Origin: Chloroflexota bacterium
Lineage (GTDB): Bacteria; Chloroflexota; Anaerolineae; Anaerolineales; Villigracilaceae
Direction: 5' to 3'
Length of the DNA stretch: 64,000 nt
NCBI GenBank assembly: GCA_013112685.1
Contig: JABFGC010000002.1
Location: 390,223-454,222 of the forward strand
Every line of letters begins with the position of its first letter. Within the stretch, counting starts at the first letter, position 1. Below the pieces are notes generated by a model. It saw only the letters and a program-made list of their open reading frames with translations. It was not told the origin of the DNA and made no database searches. Shown piece by piece: positions 17,981 to 25,452 of this stretch. The position numbers and the translations under genes are program-made.

Positions 17981-18064
17981 GTCGTTGCGAGGGCGGGGCT
18001 CTTCCGCCCGAGGCAATCTCCTCGAATAGGGAGATTGCTTCGCCGCTCTACGGCTCGCAATGAC
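17981..18064. repeat. Dispersed palindromic repeat, copy 1 (GCAATCTC family)
   Basis: GTCGTTGCGAGGGCGGGGCT faces CTACGGCTCGCAATGACA, with GAGGCAATCTC/GAGATTGCTTC inside. Related copies are at 51525-51608 and 61185-61270. It sits between the two YeeE genes. Confidence 0.75.
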
Positions 18065-18065
18065 A

Positions 18066-18610
18066 TTAATTCCAAAGTTTTCTCACAAAATACGCCAATC
18101 CATACGCGCCGCCGAAGATGGCAAACATCACCACCCACGAACCCGCCGAGAGCGTTGTGCCGCCCGTAAGCGCCTGCCCGGAGGTGCATCCGCGAGCCAT
18201 GCGCGCGCCGTAGAGGAAGATGACGCCGCCGGGAACGCCATCAGCCAGCGGGTGCGGTCGGAGATGTGTGGACCTTTGGTGGTTTCGAGTTTCAAACGTC
18301 CGTTGAACAAGCCGGAGGCGAACCCGCCCAACAGCGCGCCGATATAGACCGGCACGATCCAGTCATCGAGCGGATTTTTATCCCCGCCTGCCATTTTCAA
18401 CAGGTATGGGGTGCGGTCCACGTGTTCGGGGGCGAATACATCGGTCACGGCGGTCACGAAGCGGCTGGTCGCGCCGGAGGAGCCTAGTCCGTTGCCGGTC
18501 AGTAAGAGGGCAAGGAAAAGCACAATTCCCAGTACTATGCCGCCGAAGTATGGATGCACGAACGGCTTGGGCGTTTTCGGGAAGAGCGGTTTTCGTGTTT
18601 GTGCGGTCAT
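18066..18610 (-). CDS. Second YeeE/YedE-type transporter half, one frame change
   Basis: About 181 residues. After a basic N-terminus (TAQTRKPLFPKTPKPFVHP) comes a hydrophobic segment GGIVLGIVLFLALLLTGNGL, then a periplasmic loop and WIVPVYIGALLGGFASGLF. The frame changes near 18225-18235. The other frame continues GGVIFLYGARMARGCTSG, the second conserved Cys loop of the family, then SAGSWVVMFAIFGGAY and ends at 18066. It pairs naturally with the adjacent YeeE-rhodanese gene: split YeeE/YedE pairs are common, and each half supplies one Cys-containing loop. The frame change is probably an indel error. Confidence 0.78.
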
Positions 18611-18682
18611 TTGTACTCCTTGGTTGAAAGTTCAAGGTTGCAGGTTGAAGGTTTGAGGTTGACATTCATCCTTCATAATTCA

Positions 18683-21373
18683 TCATTCAGATGCAGGCGC
18701 TTCCACCTCTTCATATCCCGTCACCATTCCACGCATGGCTTCGAGCGGAGTCGCGCCGGTGGTGGTCATGTACACATGCACAAGGATGAAGGCTGCAAAC
18801 AACCACGCGATCAGCGAGTGGAACGGAGCCAGGAAGGGCAATCCACCGAGGGCGTTGGCAAACGCCGGGAACTTTTGTACGCCCCACATCAGGATGCCCG
18901 TCAAACCTTGCAGGGGCAGCAGCACGTTCAGGATCATGAAGTAGGTCGTCTTCTGAATTGGATTCATGCGGCTGTCGGGTCGTTTTTCGAAGGGATGCGG
19001 TTCGCCTTTGAAAATCCCGCCGACGTAGTATTTTGCCTGCAAGATCGCGTCGTCGAAGAAGCCGTAAGGGTGCGGGATGAATTCACGGATGCGTTCGGTG
19101 GCAACATGATAGAAGAGCGCGAAGGCCGCATTGAGTCCCAGCAAGACCGCCGCCACGTTATGCACGGTTACTACGCCGCGGAACGAGAATGCGCCGAATA
19201 AGTCGGGTCGGTGGATGATCAAACCCGTGAACAGCAGAATGACGATTGTCGCGGTCTGGAGCCAGTGCCAGAAGCGGCGATACGCTTCGTACATGTAAAC
19301 CCGTTCGGTTCTTTTTTGACCTTTGGGCTGTTTGCGCCCTGCGAGATAGCGCATCGTCCCGTGACCGAGCACGCCCAGCAGCGAGCCTGCGAACATCAAC
19401 GCGCCGAGCCAGTCAATCCAACTCACGCGGCTGGAGCCGAAAACATATATCCCGTCATTGGCTGGGACGGGCTGATAGTACAACGCGCCGTCTTCGCCTT
19501 TGACCAACTCACCCGTTGCATTGACATTATTGTCTTCGTCGAAGATCGGCATCACGGGCGCGGCGTCCGCGAGCTTGATGGGCTGGGAGACGCGCGAGTC
19601 CGCGTTGTGGCAGGCATTACAGTCGCTGACGGCGTACTCGCCCTGGGTTACGTTGTGGTTGATGCTGTACGGCTGAACCATCCCTTCGATGCGCGGATTG
19701 TTGAGCCCGAGCGCGGTCAGTTTGGTTTTGACGAGTTCTTCTTTTGCCGAAGAATCAATCACCCGTTCATCGTCATCGAGTTTGCCGTTGTTATTTTCGT
19801 CGAACTTGGAAACGATGTCGGCGGCGTACCCGCCGTTTTCGAGGTAAACCGCTTCGAGGTCCAATTGACGAACCGGGCGTTTGTTCCCGCTGGCATCGTC
19901 GTACACCCAATAGAAGGAGGTAAGCAGGTTGTACGGGGCGAGCAGTTGCTGCCCGTCAATGTTGGTGCGGTTGAGCAGGACCGGCTCGTAGCCGGTGACG
20001 AGCGAAGTAATGTCATTGGGAGCGCCGTCAATTCCGCGGCAGGTTTCCACAGCCTCGCCATCGGCAGTGATGACCGTCCAATCGTAGGTCTGGATGGCGG
20101 GTGCGTACATCTGTGGGATGTGACAGCTCTCGCAGGCGATGGCATTCATGTGGGTTTCGATGTAGGGCAGCCAGCCGGCGTGGCCTTTGCTGGCGTCGTG
20201 GCAGTTCTCACAGCGGCGCATCGTGCCTTTATACTCCGGCGCAAGGTTGAACTGCGCGCTCTGCCCGCGCGCAAAATTGTGGTCGGGGCGTTCGAGATAC
20301 TCGCCGATTTCCAGCGAGCGCGGGTCGTAGATGAGGTGCTCGAGGTTGGCGCTTTGCAGTTCGCTCAAATGGGAGGGATTGTTGAGCGCGTAATGACAGT
20401 CGGTGCATTGCAGCTGGCGTTCCGCATGGACATCCCACGAACGGTCGAGTTCGTTTTTGTTGGTGAGATTCACGCCGGAGTCGTTGATGCGCTGGGCAGA
20501 GACGACTTGTCCCGTCGTGGCGGTTTGCGGATAGTCAATTTCGCAGGCGGTGAAGGTCAGCGGGTCTTCGCTGGTATGGATTTCGCCATGGCAGGCGGCA
20601 CAATTTTCGTTGGTGGGGTCCTGGATGCCGAGCAGTTCGTTCTTGAGTTCGCCTGCTTCGTTGAACGCCTCCGGGTGGTACGCCCAGCCTCCGTCCGCTT
20701 CGCTGACGATATTCAGCCCAAGCAGGGTGGCGGTGTTGGCATTGCCAAACTCGCCGGTTTGAATGGCTTCCACGCGGGTTGCGTTGTTCGGCGTTTCGAG
20801 GTGGCACAGGAAGCAGTTCATTTCCATCGTGCCGGATTCATCCCATTTCCAGGCGGAGACGCTTCCGTCTTCGTTCAGGATGGCGGTTTCGGGGTTGTTC
20901 TTGCTGGGGGCGAGATCGGTCAGGGCTTTGCCGTCGCGGGAGGTTTCCGCCGGTCCGCCGCCGACGACCCGCGCGCCGTTGAGCATCAGCCATTCGGCGG
21001 TTCCGAGGTCGAAGCGTTCGTCACCGGCAGGGGAGAGGAAGCGGTAGGTTAGCGGGTCCCATTCGCCGAACAAGCCGTTGCTCGAATCGAGCCCGTTGTT
21101 TTCTGCGTTGAAATCGCTCAAGCCGAGATCGGAATGGAAGGCGTGTGAAGCGATGAACCCAGTGTCGTGGCACTGCCCGCAGGTGTTCATCGTGGAAACC
21201 GCGCCGCCGCTCTCGAGGACGTTCACGCCGTTTGCGTCGAGCAGGAGAAAGTCCGGGTGGATGCCGGAGGCTTGATGGACGGGAGCAGGTGTGGGCGCGG
21301 CAAGAACCGTTCCAATCCCAATGGCAAGGGTAGTGACGAGTAAACCAGTGATGATGAGGTAATACCGTTTCAT
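18683..21373 (-). CDS. Multiheme cytochrome c fused to a cytochrome b561-type membrane domain
   Basis: An 896-residue protein with an N-terminal signal peptide (MKRYYLIITGLLVTTLAIGI). The exported part, residues about 30-640, contains seven CXXCH haem-binding motifs in order: CGQCH (near 65), CFLCH, CAACH, CTDCH, CENCH, CESCH and CNACH. From about residue 655 to the end there are five hydrophobic segments with spaced histidines (FWHWLQTATIVILLFTGLII, VHNVAAVLLGL, HSLIAWLFAAFILVHVY), which is the di-haem cytochrome b561/hydrogenase-b pattern. Such a fusion could take electrons from quinol through the b haems straight to the periplasmic c haems, or the reverse. The octaheme cytochrome encoded just upstream in the same direction is the obvious partner. 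Confidence 0.85.
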   Translation of the reverse strand: MKRYYLIITGLLVTTLAIGIGTVLAAPTPAPVHQASGIHPDFLLLDANGVNVLESGGAVSTMNTCGQCHDTGFIASHAFHSDLGLSDFNAENNGLDSSNGLFGEWDPLTYRFLSPAGDERFDLGTAEWLMLNGARVVGGGPAETSRDGKALTDLAPSKNNPETAILNEDGSVSAWKWDESGTMEMNCFLCHLETPNNATRVEAIQTGEFGNANTATLLGLNIVSEADGGWAYHPEAFNEAGELKNELLGIQDPTNENCAACHGEIHTSEDPLTFTACEIDYPQTATTGQVVSAQRINDSGVNLTNKNELDRSWDVHAERQLQCTDCHYALNNPSHLSELQSANLEHLIYDPRSLEIGEYLERPDHNFARGQSAQFNLAPEYKGTMRRCENCHDASKGHAGWLPYIETHMNAIACESCHIPQMYAPAIQTYDWTVITADGEAVETCRGIDGAPNDITSLVTGYEPVLLNRTNIDGQQLLAPYNLLTSFYWVYDDASGNKRPVRQLDLEAVYLENGGYAADIVSKFDENNNGKLDDDERVIDSSAKEELVKTKLTALGLNNPRIEGMVQPYSINHNVTQGEYAVSDCNACHNADSRVSQPIKLADAAPVMPIFDEDNNVNATGELVKGEDGALYYQPVPANDGIYVFGSSRVSWIDWLGALMFAGSLLGVLGHGTMRYLAGRKQPKGQKRTERVYMYEAYRRFWHWLQTATIVILLFTGLIIHRPDLFGAFSFRGVVTVHNVAAVLLGLNAAFALFYHVATERIREFIPHPYGFFDDAILQAKYYVGGIFKGEPHPFEKRPDSRMNPIQKTTYFMILNVLLPLQGLTGILMWGVQKFPAFANALGGLPFLAPFHSLIAWLFAAFILVHVYMTTTGATPLEAMRGMVTGYEEVEAPASE

Positions 21374-21441
21374 GGTTGATTCCTTGAAGTGTCTGGAGAC
21401 TGGTTGTTATCAATCTCCAGTCTTCAATCTCTAATCTCCAG

Positions 21442-22902
21442 TTACTTTCTCCCGCCCCACTCGATCGGATCGCCGGGGTAGCCGAGCGCTTCCCAATCCA
21501 TGCGCCCGTTTTCGCCGTGACAGGATTCGCATGCCAGGGCTTTATCGGCAGGCTGCACCATGTGGGTGGCGGGCCAGTACATGTAGGTCGTGGTGAAACC
21601 GTATTCGCCGCTGTAATCGAGACCGGTGATGGGTGCGGCAAGTTCGAAGGCGCTGTCCCAGTCGAAGGTGGTCCAGAAGCCGCCTTCGCCCGCTGTGACG
21701 GGTTGGAGCAGGTAATTGTTCTTCACGTCGTAGGGCTGTTTGGCGATGTGCAGTTTGAACGGGAAGATTTTGGCGTTGCCGTCGGTGATGCTTCCGGCGG
21801 GTTTGTTGATGTAGGTGATGCCGTCCCTTCCGAGCGGGTCGCCGAGGAGGTAGCGGTATTCGTTGTTCCCGTTGAACCAGAGATAGGTGGGCGCGAAGTT
21901 CTTGTCGTAGACGAATTCGCCCTTGATCTTGAGATAGGTAAAGTGGTCGTCCTCGCGTCCTTCCTGACCCGCTTGTGACCAATCCCATTCGACCTTGGTC
22001 GGGTCTTCGAGCGCGAGCGCAGGGATGTGACAGGTCTGGCAGGCGACCGAGGCGAGATGCGTGTTGATGCGTTCGTCCTCGTGCTGTTGATTCACGTGGC
22101 ACTGCTCGCACGAAACCTGCTCCTGCGGGTCAATGGTGTAGTTATCCGCCACCATGCGCCCGAGGATTCGATGTTCCGTCGTCCAGTGGCAGTCGCTGCA
22201 TTGCATGTTCAGTTCGCCGCCCATGTGCACGTCGAGCGATTCATCTGGGAAGTACAGGCTTTCATCGAGGTCGCCGTGTTTGACGCCGTTGCCGCCTCCG
22301 CCGTCGAAGTGACATTTACCGCAGTTCTCGCGGGTGGGTGAACGCACGGAGCGCGCCGCGGCGAGCAGGTCAATACCTTCAGCGGGATTGCCATACGTGC
22401 CCTTGCCGTAAACGCCCGTGTCGGCGTGGCAGGCGAGGCAGTCCACGTTTTCAGGGTTGGCGAGCGCGGTTTCGCGTCCCTGTTCCCAGCCGTACCCGGC
22501 GTGACAGGACATGCACTTGTTTTCGTTGCCCTGCGTGCCGATGCAGAAGTTGTTGATCTGGTTGATCTTGCCGATGGTCACATCTTCTTCGCGCCAGGGG
22601 ACGTCGAACGCCTGCGATTCCCACGTCCAATGCGTGGTCTTCATCACCTGTGCGGCGGCGTCTTCATGACATTCGAGGCAGGTGCGGGTCACATCCTGCC
22701 CGGTTTTGAATTCACCCTGGACGATGTCGCTGTGATCCACGTGAACGGGTTTTTCGGGCAGGTAAGCCGCCGGGTCTGTTTTGGATTGGGCTCGGGGGAG
22801 GAAGTAAAGCACCGGGACGAGAATCAGCAAAAGGATGCCGACCAGCCCCAAGGTCCAGGCGGGGAGGCGAAATCCAAATCTTGTCGAAGGGCGTTTTGTC
22901 AT
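21442..22902 (-). CDS. Octaheme c-type cytochrome, tetrathionate reductase (OTR) family
   Basis: About 486 residues starting MTKRPSTRFGFRLP at 22902, with one N-terminal hydrophobic anchor (LGLVGILLLILVPVLYFLP). Eight CXXCH motifs are present: CLECH, CMSCH, CLACH, CGKCH, CSDCH, CEQCH, CQTCH and CESCH. The phrase NKCMSCHAGYGW is characteristic of the octaheme tetrathionate reductase family. Known members reduce tetrathionate, and also nitrite and hydroxylamine in vitro, so the physiological substrate here is open. The ATG overlaps the TGA of the ArsR gene (ATGA), so regulator and enzyme are translationally coupled. The multiheme cytochrome-b fusion downstream probably exchanges electrons with it, and the YeeE transporters favour a sulfur substrate (inference). 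Confidence 0.88.
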   Translation of the reverse strand: MTKRPSTRFGFRLPAWTLGLVGILLLILVPVLYFLPRAQSKTDPAAYLPEKPVHVDHSDIVQGEFKTGQDVTRTCLECHEDAAAQVMKTTHWTWESQAFDVPWREEDVTIGKINQINNFCIGTQGNENKCMSCHAGYGWEQGRETALANPENVDCLACHADTGVYGKGTYGNPAEGIDLLAAARSVRSPTRENCGKCHFDGGGGNGVKHGDLDESLYFPDESLDVHMGGELNMQCSDCHWTTEHRILGRMVADNYTIDPQEQVSCEQCHVNQQHEDERINTHLASVACQTCHIPALALEDPTKVEWDWSQAGQEGREDDHFTYLKIKGEFVYDKNFAPTYLWFNGNNEYRYLLGDPLGRDGITYINKPAGSITDGNAKIFPFKLHIAKQPYDVKNNYLLQPVTAGEGGFWTTFDWDSAFELAAPITGLDYSGEYGFTTTYMYWPATHMVQPADKALACESCHGENGRMDWEALGYPGDPIEWGGRK

Positions 22903-23246
22903 ACATTCTCCTGTGTAACTTCGTTGATCAGGTTTGCCTGCCGCGAGAGCCGGTCCCGCATGGCGCTTCGCAACAGGTCGAGAGCCTGGATGAGTCGAAT
23001 GTCGGAAAGGTGATAGGTGATGGTTGTTCCGCTGCGGACGGTGTAGACCAGACCGCGCTCCCGCAGGACTTTGAGATGGCGGGACGTAGTGGGCTGGTTC
23101 AAGCCGAGTTCGCTTGCAAGTTCCGTGACGTTGCGCGGACCGTCGTTGAGGGCGTAGAGGATTAGAAGCCGGTTCGGGTCGGAGAGCGCGGCGCAGAAAT
23201 TGGCTTCGAGTTGGGTGATTTCCTGTTGGAGGGCGGCGTTTACCAT
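22899..23246 (-). CDS. ArsR-family transcriptional repressor of the cytochrome cluster
   Basis: A 115-residue winged-helix protein. The start MVNAALQQEITQLEANF at 23246 follows an AGGTG site. The helix-turn-helix is clear: ALSDPNRLLILYALNDGPRN, then TELASELGLNQPTTSRHLKV and GLVYTVRSGTTITYHLS in the wing. Only one Cys (NFCAAL) is present, so the two-Cys persulfide sensing of SqrR/BigR is not supported. It is the first gene of the minus-strand cluster and overlaps the octaheme gene by four bases. A perfect palindrome 26 bp upstream (ACGAATATTCGT) is a plausible operator for autoregulation. Confidence 0.87.
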   Translation of the reverse strand: MVNAALQQEITQLEANFCAALSDPNRLLILYALNDGPRNVTELASELGLNQPTTSRHLKVLRERGLVYTVRSGTTITYHLSDIRLIQALDLLRSAMRDRLSRQANLINEVTQENV

Positions 23247-23271
23247 AAGACACCTGCTTATATGCGAATAG

Positions 23272-23283
23272 ACGAATATTCGT
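23272..23283. promoter_or_regulatory. Putative ArsR operator
   Basis: The perfect 12-bp palindrome ACGAATATTCGT has an additional half-like word GCGAATA just upstream (23264). It is located in the ArsR promoter region. Confidence 0.5.
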
Positions 23284-23301
23284 ACAGCCCCATCATACAT
23301 T

Positions 23302-23373
23302 TGTGACAGATTGTACAAAAGTGAAGTGTGTCATATTAACTTTTGTTTAATGTCACATATTGTGGGTTATAAT
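23302..23373. promoter_or_regulatory. Large dyad and promoter region upstream of the XRE-cupin gene
   Basis: A nested imperfect inverted repeat spans 23302-23357, with outer arms TGTGACA and TGTCACA and inner arms ACAAAAGT and ACTTTTGT. It is followed by a consensus -10 TATAAT at 23368-23373. The dyad probably binds the XRE regulator encoded 50 bp downstream, the ArsR protein encoded on the other side, or both. Confidence 0.5.
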
Positions 23374-23425
23374 TTTTTGAGTTGGCGGGTGTTTATCAGC
23401 GCCGCCTGCGGAATGGAGATTTATC

Positions 23426-24037
23426 ATGGGCGAATTTCAACGGGAAGCCAAGTCGGTGGATGTGGCGAGCCGCCTGCGCGAGTTGCGCGAGGCGCGGGGG
23501 ATTTCGATGCGTTCGCTGGCGGCGAAAAGCGGACTCTCGGCAAACGCGCTTTCGATGATCGAGCGCGGCAAGACGTCCCCCTCGGTCAGCACGCTTTACA
23601 AACTAGCGGATGCGCTGGGCATTGCAATCACTTTATTCTTTGGGACGGAAAATGAAAGGACGCAGATCGTCTTTTTGAAACAGGATGAACGGACGCGCAT
23701 GTCGTTTACGCGCGGCGTGTTCGAAGCGTTGGGAGGCGAGCAGTTCGTCGGACGGGTGGAGCCGTTTATGCTGACCCTCGAAAGCGGCGCATCGAGCGGA
23801 CCTCACGACATTATCCACTCCGGTCATGAGTTTGTGTACTGTCTGCGGGGTCAGTTGGAATATTTCGTCGAGAAAAACGTCTATCACCTCGAGCCGGGGG
23901 ATAGCCTGCTGTTCGCTTCGCGGCTGCGTCACCGCTGGCGGAATCCGGGCAGTCACGTCAGCAATGCGTTGATCATCATTTCCGGTTTTGAGGAGGGCGA
24001 AAAGCCGCACGCCATGCACTGGAAAAAAGGCGAATAA
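23426..24037 (+). CDS. XRE-family regulator with cupin sensor domain
   Basis: A 203-residue transcription factor. Residues about 12-70 are a Cro/CI helix-turn-helix (RLRELREARGISMRSLAAKS, then LSMIERGKTSPSVSTLYKLA). Residues about 115-190 are a cupin barrel (SGHEFVYCLRGQLEYFVE, LEPGDSLLFASRLRHRWRN) that binds a small ligand or metal in homologues. It is divergent from the ArsR-cytochrome cluster and has its own terminator. Relatives usually regulate small-molecule or stress functions, often next to their own gene. Here the target may be itself or the divergent cluster (inference). Confidence 0.88.
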   Translation: MGEFQREAKSVDVASRLRELREARGISMRSLAAKSGLSANALSMIERGKTSPSVSTLYKLADALGIAITLFFGTENERTQIVFLKQDERTRMSFTRGVFEALGGEQFVGRVEPFMLTLESGASSGPHDIIHSGHEFVYCLRGQLEYFVEKNVYHLEPGDSLLFASRLRHRWRNPGSHVSNALIIISGFEEGEKPHAMHWKKGE

Positions 24038-24045
24038 CGACAAAA

Positions 24046-24078
24046 AAGACGCCGCTCTGCAAAGAGGCGGCGTCTTTC
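24046..24078 (+). terminator. Terminator of the XRE-cupin gene
   Basis: The stem AAAGACGCCGC (24046-24056) pairs with GCGGCGTCTTT (24068-24078). It carries A- and T-runs and may work both ways. The following spacer (24079-24150) consists of degenerate CAACTATCCAACTAC words. Confidence 0.8.
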
Positions 24079-24152
24079 ATTTCAACTATCCAACTACTCA
24101 ACCATCAAACTACCCAACTACTAAACCACCCAACTATCCAACTACATTACCA

Positions 24153-24500
24153 TCAAGCGTACATTCCCCAATCCAGCGCGGAGGGGTCTTCCATCATGGA
24201 GAAGTCCCACATTTCCATGCCCATTTCGATGGTGACCGGCATGTTGAAGGCTTCGACCGCCTTGGCTTTGGTCATTTCGATCATGGCGGGACCATAGGGA
24301 CAGAAGGGTGTGGTGAGAATCATCTTGAGGCGGGCGGCGTTGTTTTCGATCTCGATATCGCGCACGAGACCCAGCTGGATGATGTTCATGCCAATCTCGG
24401 GGTCCACCACTTCAGCGAGCCGATCGCGCGCCGGTTTGACCATCTCCGGGTGGGTGGTGTGGATGGTCCATTGGATTTCCTTGATTTCAGAATCGCTCAT
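24153..24500 (-). CDS. MIP18/DUF59 family Fe-S assembly factor (SufT/PaaD-like)
   Basis: A 115-residue protein (MSDSEIKEIQWTIHTTHPEM). The central DUF59 motif is clear: VVDPEIGMNIIQLGLVRDIE followed by LKMILTTPFCPYG with the conserved Cys, and an acidic C-terminal tail. Family members such as SufT, or the N-terminal part of Mrp/ApbC, help Fe-S clusters mature on target proteins. The ATG overlaps the TGA of the SufR-like gene, so both come from one leaderless or short transcript. The shared operator with the SUF operon supports a role in Fe-S biogenesis here. Confidence 0.87.
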   Translation of the reverse strand: MSDSEIKEIQWTIHTTHPEMVKPARDRLAEVVDPEIGMNIIQLGLVRDIEIENNAARLKMILTTPFCPYGPAMIEMTKAKAVEAFNMPVTIEMGMEMWDFSMMEDPSALDWGMYA

Positions 24501-25135
24501 GCTGCCTCTTTCATTTTCGTTTTTGCGGCTGGCTGGACGACATACGTGCAGTGCGTGCCGCCATCCAGAATACATTGGACTTTGTTCGCCGGAAGCGCCA
24601 GCATCTTCGAGATGACGGTCTGGTCCACCGTGCAGACTTCGGGGTGTTTGATGCCGATCTGGTAATACGGGCAGGCGATTTCGTGAATCTGATACTGCCC
24701 ACCCTTCTTCTCCCATTCGACGGTGAACCCTTCCTGCGCCAGCAAGTCCTTGACGAGATCAAGCCGCTCTTCCATACTCAATCCCTTGATGTCGTTGGCG
24801 TATTCGTTGGCTAAGTCCTCGGCGATTTGACCGAACAGCTTGTTGATGACCGGCCCCGGCATGGTTTCCTTCATTTGGGCGATCAGGCGGGTCGTCAGGC
24901 GCAGGTAGCGGGTGGGGAAGTGTTCCATGCCTTCGTTGGTCAGAACGTACACCAGGCGCGGACGCCCGACGCCGTGACGTTCCTCCTGTCCTTCCACCAG
25001 GCCTTCCATTTGAAGATTTGTAAGATGATGCCGCACAGAAATGGGATTGATGCCGACCGCTTCCGCAAGGTCATTAATGGTGGAGCGCGGTTTTTTCAAC
25101 AGGGTTTGTAAAATCTTGTCTCGCGTGGATTTCAT
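24497..25135 (-). CDS. sufR: SufR-like Fe-S-binding transcriptional repressor
   Basis: A 212-residue regulator. The start MKSTRDKILQTLLKK at 25135 is chosen because the promoter -10 box ends only 7 bases upstream. An N-terminal DeoR/ArsR-like helix-turn-helix (STINDLAEAVGINPISVRHH) is followed by a wing (GRPRLVYVLT) and a helical middle. The C-terminal part holds four cysteines: IACPYY, EVCTVD and KVQCILDGGTHCTYV. These are the cluster-ligand pattern of SufR-type repressors, which release suf promoters when the cluster is lost. It is coupled to the DUF59 gene, and a nearly identical 24-bp element lies at its own promoter and at the sufC promoter 16 kb away. Confidence 0.82.
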   Translation of the reverse strand: MKSTRDKILQTLLKKPRSTINDLAEAVGINPISVRHHLTNLQMEGLVEGQEERHGVGRPRLVYVLTNEGMEHFPTRYLRLTTRLIAQMKETMPGPVINKLFGQIAEDLANEYANDIKGLSMEERLDLVKDLLAQEGFTVEWEKKGGQYQIHEIACPYYQIGIKHPEVCTVDQTVISKMLALPANKVQCILDGGTHCTYVVQPAAKTKMKEAA

Positions 25136-25142
25136 ACCCGGC

Positions 25143-25171
25143 AGTATAACTGCCCGGCTTCTACTTGTCAA
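25143..25171 (-). promoter_or_regulatory. Promoter of the SufR-like gene (probably leaderless)
   Basis: On the minus strand a consensus TTGACA (25171-25166), a 17-bp spacer and TATACT (25148-25143) lie so close that the start codon at 25135 would fall at about +1. Confidence 0.72.
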
Positions 25172-25173
25172 TA

Positions 25174-25197
25174 TACTAGATAAATATCATAAATATT
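25174..25197. promoter_or_regulatory. Putative SufR operator at the sufR promoter
   Basis: The element starts TACTAGATAAATATC and ends ATAAATATT. It contains ATAAATAT/ATATTTAT dyad symmetry and sits directly upstream of the -35 box. It matches 22 of 24 positions of the element at 41257-41280. Confidence 0.65.
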
Positions 25198-25209
25198 TAT
25201 ACCCAGCGC

Positions 25210-25257
25210 GGTCACAAATTACGCTTTTCGAAGAAGGGGAAAGCATAATTTGTGACC
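25210..25257. repeat. Long palindromic hairpin
   Basis: The 12-bp arms GGTCACAAATTA and TAATTTGTGACC enclose GCTTTTC/GGAAAGC, giving a near-continuous ~19-bp stem. No T-run follows on either strand. It lies between the convergently read phosphoesterase end and the sufR promoter. Confidence 0.6.
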
Positions 25258-25319
25258 GTGGACATTATATAACTCGAGTTGCTACCTTGAAATAGGTACT
25301 TGTAGTATTCCGTCAAAGA

Positions 25320-25411
25320 CCCTCACCCTGCCCTCCACCCTTCGGGTACGCGGTCCCAACGGGAGAGGTGGAAGCCATCTCAGTAAAAAATCGCCACGAT
25401 TGGGGTGAGGG
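25320..25411. repeat. Dispersed repeat with CCCTCACCC/GGGTGAGGG ends
   Basis: CCCTCACCCTGCCCTCC opens and TTGGGGTGAGGG closes a ~90-bp gene-free segment. A related, shorter piece is at 59382-59434. Nothing coding is seen from 25258 to 25452. Confidence 0.6.
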
Positions 25412-25452
25412 AATGTTTTTGAAATCAAGGTGACAACTTGGGTTATATAACG

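Noticed and set aside
19211..21052. 613-codon open frame on the plus strand opposite the multiheme cytochrome
   Set aside because: It is the antisense of a gene with seven CXXCH motifs and has no recognisable family. High GC makes such shadows common.
22899..23246. ArsR protein as a persulfide sensor of the SqrR/BigR type
   Set aside because: Only one cysteine is present, and the two-Cys switch is required in that family.
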